Source of the DNA: a bacterium
GTDB taxonomy: Bacteria; Patescibacteriota; Patescibacteriia; S139-126; S139-133
Assembly (NCBI GenBank): GCA_030429785.1
Contig: JAUIEQ010000039.1
Span: 1-7,642, forward strand
Length of the DNA: 7,642 nucleotides
Direction of reading: 5' to 3'
The position numbers and the translations under genes are program-made. This document shows positions 5,987 to 7,642 of the stretch, piece by piece. The notes beneath the pieces were generated by a model, which was not told where the DNA came from, did no database searches, and was given only the letters and a program-made list of their open reading frames with translations. The first letter of the stretch is position 1, and each line of letters starts with the position of its first letter.

Positions 5987-6553
5987 TACATTCCACCACG
6001 CTTCAATATACTCAGGTCGTCGGTTCTGGTACTTAAGGTAATACGCATGCTCCCATACATCAAGACCAAGCAGCGGCTTGTGTCCCTGCATGAGTGGCGA
6101 ATCTTGGTTTGGAGTTGCGTATACTTGTAGCGCACCGTTCTTATCAGATACAAGCCATGCCCAACCACTCCCAAACTGAGTAGCTGCGGCAGTAGCGAAT
6201 TGTTCTTTGAAATTATCAAGCGAACCAAACTCTTCCGTGATTTTTTCTACCAAATCATCTTGAACTTTTTTTTCAGGACCAATAATACTCCAGAACAACG
6301 AATGATTGGCATGACCACCACCATTATTCCGAAGCGCGGTCTTGTCAACGTCATCTAACGGCAAGTCGGAAAGATGTTCAAGCAGATCCTCAATTGAGCG
6401 CCCATCAAGTTCGGGATATTTTTCAATCACTGCATTAAGCTTGGTAATATAACCCTGATGGTGTTTGGTATGGTGAATCTCCATTGTTTGCGCATCAATA
6501 TGCGGCTCAAGCGCAGTATAATCAAATGCTAATTCCGGAAGTTCAAATGGCAT
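5972..6553 (-). CDS. sodA: Superoxide dismutase, manganese type
   Basis: It converts superoxide to oxygen and hydrogen peroxide in the cytosol; no signal peptide is present. Metal ligands are H27 (MEIHHTKHHQGY), H81 (NNGGGHANHSLFW), D165 and H169 (LGLDVWEHAYYLKYQNRRP). GGGHANH together with the glutamine in TPNQDSPLM (Q150) is the pattern of Mn-dependent rather than Fe-dependent enzymes. Aligned with E. coli SodA (206 residues), this 193-residue protein ends at WWNVLTVL and lacks the usual final NWD-containing tail of about 13 residues. The divergence begins where the DNA enters the 24-bp palindrome. All catalytic residues remain, so activity is plausible. The ATG has no Shine-Dalgarno, and the predicted leader is only about 12 nt. 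Confidence 0.96.
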   Translation of the reverse strand: MPFELPELAFDYTALEPHIDAQTMEIHHTKHHQGYITKLNAVIEKYPELDGRSIEDLLEHLSDLPLDDVDKTALRNNGGGHANHSLFWSIIGPEKKVQDDLVEKITEEFGSLDNFKEQFATAAATQFGSGWAWLVSDKNGALQVYATPNQDSPLMQGHKPLLGLDVWEHAYYLKYQNRRPEYIEAWWNVLTVL

Positions 6554-6571
6554 ATAGTATGTAGTTAAAAG

Positions 6572-6600
6572 TTAATAAATATACAGTAACAGACTATCAA
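6572..6600 (-). promoter_or_regulatory. Likely sodA promoter
   Basis: On the minus strand, TTGATA (6600-6595), 17 bp, then TATTAA (6577-6572). Transcription would start near 6565, leaving about 12 nt before the ATG. An alternative -10, TATACT, lies further upstream (near 6608-6613) but has no good -35. Confidence 0.5.
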
Positions 6601-6654
6601 CCAGTTTAGTATAAACCTTTTTAGGGTAAACATAAATATAGTACCACAAATACA

Positions 6655-6683
6655 TTGACAAAAGTAATAGTATATGATATATT
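6655..6683 (+). promoter_or_regulatory. Strong extended -10 promoter for the structured leader and unknown gene
   Basis: TTGACA (6655-6660), 17 bp, TATATT (6678-6683), with TG one base before the -10. This is the most consensus-like plus-strand promoter in the window. Start is expected near 6690, about 290 nt before the start codon at 6978. Confidence 0.8.
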
Positions 6684-6689
6684 ATTACA

Positions 6690-6960
6690 CTACAATATAT
6701 CTTGTATTTTGGGAGCTATTCAGCCAGAATAGAGCTGCGATACAACAAATCTAGTTTCTGGGTACGTATGCGCGCGCCGGAAAAAGATGACTGATTAATG
6801 TCTAAGCCTTAGGCACAGCCCAATCACCCTTCTTCCATTAGCCGTATGCCCTGCATGCGGTTTATATATTCCATATATCTACCATACGGTTCCAGAAGCT
6901 AGCTTTCTTGCTAGAAATGTTCGTTTAAAAAATCATAATACAAACCATACACTTATCTAC
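6690..6960 (+). ncRNA. Structured RNA leader, family not recognised
   Basis: This stretch between promoter and gene has no ORF of note and much base pairing. CTAGTTTCTGG (6751-6761) pairs with CCAGAAGCTAG (6892-6902) over 11 bp with one G-U, closing a domain of about 150 nt. Inside, CCGTATG (6842-6848) can pair either with the near CATGCGG (6854-6860, one G-U) or with the far CATACGG (6883-6889, perfect), so two exclusive folds exist. An ATATAT/ATATAT hairpin lies between them, and TGATT/AATCA forms near 6791-6825. A 5' hairpin CTATTC-AGCCA-GAATAG is at 6717-6733, and CTAGC/GCTAG is at 6899-6914. It could be a cis-regulatory switch or an independent small RNA. It matches no riboswitch, tmRNA, RNase P, SRP or 6S signature that I know. 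Confidence 0.55.
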
Positions 6961-6963
6961 ATG

Positions 6964-6971
6964 AAAGGAGG
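6964..6971 (+). promoter_or_regulatory. Ribosome binding site that fixes the start at 6978
   Basis: AAAGGAGG is a full anti-16S match, placed 6 nt before ATG 6978. It argues against the ATGs at 6961 (upstream of the site) and 6973 (too close). Confidence 0.8.
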
Positions 6972-6977
6972 CATGAA

Positions 6978-7642
6978 ATGGCTGTTGGAAAAATGGCAAA
7001 ATTCATGCAGGCTCTTGAGATCATCACCGATGGATTGGATGGTGGGTCTCGGATTATTGAAATGGTGTTGTCATCCAAAACAACGCCGATCAAGGACAAA
7101 AAAGGCAATATTGTGGGGTTCGAGTTTCCAAGTACGGTCAAGGTCACTAGCGACATTAGTCGTCTTAAATGCGACAATGTCCGGCGCTGGGTACTAGACG
7201 CTGCAACAACGCCAATGAAACTTCCATCAGGGATTGAAGTCAATGATGATGACGCATTAATCTTTTTAGCGCTTATCGATCCCAAAGATCGAGACCGCAG
7301 ACTGCTTGAGATGGACAGTCACGTTGATGGTAGAGATTTCTTCATCGAAGAACTCGAAGGCATCAGCATCCAGGAGAAGCTTGGTGTGATGTATCAACTC
7401 AAGGCAGCTCTTAGTAAGGGCGCGGTTTCTTTGATGGCTTTTCTAAAGAGTCTTGGTACTTTTCTGGATTCTTTAGCACCAAAGATCGACAAGATGACAA
7501 AGTCGGTCCAAGAAACTGCAAAAAACATTGAAAAAAAACGAAACAAAAAATTCTTCCTTTATGCCCGTTTGTATCGACCGGGAGAATGTCAATGTGCTTT
7601 TTTCAGTCTTGAAACAGTTAGGCTATACACCTGTTGGACCAG
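6978..7642 (+). CDS. Unknown protein, partial at the right edge, probable frame change near 7531-7550
   Basis: From ATG 6978 the frame is open to the edge of the window (221 full codons). I do not recognise the family. Residues 1-35 are a helical start (MAVGKMAKFMQALEII...). Residues 36-100 look like a mixed alpha/beta domain, including RRWVLDAATTPMKLPSG and a DDDALIFLALID strand. Residues 135-165 form an amphipathic helical stretch (LGVMYQLKAALSKGAVSLMAFL), and residues 170-188 are polar and charged. There are no signal peptide or clear membrane segments. After residue ~187, at an A8 run (7531-7538), the frame turns into unnatural sequence rich in Cys and Arg. The +1 frame reads a well-formed protein instead, so the true product probably ends or shifts there. 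It is divergent from sodA and expressed from the promoter at 6655. Confidence 0.65.
   Translation, partial: MAVGKMAKFMQALEIITDGLDGGSRIIEMVLSSKTTPIKDKKGNIVGFEFPSTVKVTSDISRLKCDNVRRWVLDAATTPMKLPSGIEVNDDDALIFLALIDPKDRDRRLLEMDSHVDGRDFFIEELEGISIQEKLGVMYQLKAALSKGAVSLMAFLKSLGTFLDSLAPKIDKMTKSVQETAKNIEKKRNKKFFLYARLYRPGECQCAFFSLETVRLYTCWT
7561..7642 (+). CDS. Second reading frame after the A-rich tract: downstream gene or continuation of the unknown gene
   Basis: The frame one base ahead of the upstream gene reads MPVCIDRENVNVLFSVLK followed by QLGYTPVGP up to the window edge, which looks far more protein-like than the frame it overlaps. It is open upstream at least to about 7525 (TLKKNETKNSSF). It could therefore be the continuation of the upstream protein after a one-base indel or slip in the A tracts, or a separate gene starting at ATG 7561. 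No Shine-Dalgarno precedes that ATG. The family is not recognised. Confidence 0.4.
   Translation, partial: MPVCIDRENVNVLFSVLKQLGYTPVGP

Noticed and set aside
1141..6878. Shared 12-mer TATTCCATATAT at 1141-1152 and 6867-6878
   Set aside because: It is low-complexity A/T sequence serving a different hairpin in each place; chance similarity is enough.
6839..6892. Group II intron domain V, suggested by AGCCGTATG...CATACGGTTC
   Set aside because: The ends resemble domain V, but the element is about 51 nt instead of 34. It lacks the GNRA cap and the bulge arrangement, and no intron 5' end or reverse transcriptase is nearby.
6961..7197. Plus-strand ORF starting at ATG 6961
   Set aside because: Its start lies before the Shine-Dalgarno AAAGGAGG rather than after it. 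It is in a different frame and yields a Trp/Arg-rich sequence without domain features.
6953..7285. Minus-strand 110-residue ORF opposite the unknown gene
   Set aside because: The plus-strand frame has the promoter, Shine-Dalgarno and a more protein-like product; the minus ORF is its antisense shadow.
1..7642. CRISPR array, phage genes or insertion-sequence transposase
   Set aside because: No regularly spaced repeats, no transposase or integrase motifs and no phage structural genes were seen on either strand.

Overview
The window is moderately AT-rich bacterial DNA. It most resembles a Candidate Phyla Radiation (Patescibacteria) genome. The reasons are two small four-helix-bundle (23S rRNA intervening-sequence type) proteins, a tRNA gene split by a self-splicing intron, a compact dnaG-rpoD pair, and several genes with no Shine-Dalgarno sequence. 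This assignment is inference; no rRNA or ribosomal protein gene is present to test it.

Layout, left to right. Almost everything from 1 to about 6600 lies on the minus strand. Positions 1-318 hold the N-terminal 106 codons of a protein that looks like the front of a radical SAM/SPASM enzyme. Its promoter has a perfect dyad filling the 17-bp spacer between -35 and -10. Next come a HIT-family hydrolase (577-1002) and a tRNA-Asn(GUU) gene (1096-1809). The tRNA is interrupted between anticodon bases U35 and U36 by a 639-nt group I intron (1137-1775). The intron carries an HNH endonuclease ORF in its P1 loop, and the end of that ORF overlaps the intron's own guide sequence and P2 stem. A frameshifted four-helix-bundle gene (1885-2243) follows.

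Positions 2332-5432 hold the replication/transcription pair dnaG (primase) and rpoD (housekeeping sigma factor). They are 38 bp apart, with terminators on both sides. Upstream of dnaG lies a second, intact four-helix-bundle gene (5547-5921). It is flanked by a 12-bp inverted repeat and abuts sodA (5972-6553). SodA is a manganese-type superoxide dismutase that lacks the usual last ~13 residues and whose stop codon lies inside a perfect 24-bp palindrome.

At about 6600 transcription diverges. On the plus strand a near-consensus extended -10 promoter (6655-6683) starts a leader of nearly 290 nt. The leader has an 11-bp long-range helix and two mutually exclusive stems. It leads to a perfect Shine-Dalgarno and an unrecognised protein gene (6978 to the right edge). 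That gene appears to change frame in an A-rich tract near 7531-7550.

The two strongest candidates for undescribed biology are the tRNA-Asn group I intron with an endonuclease/ribozyme overlap, and the structured leader with its unknown gene.
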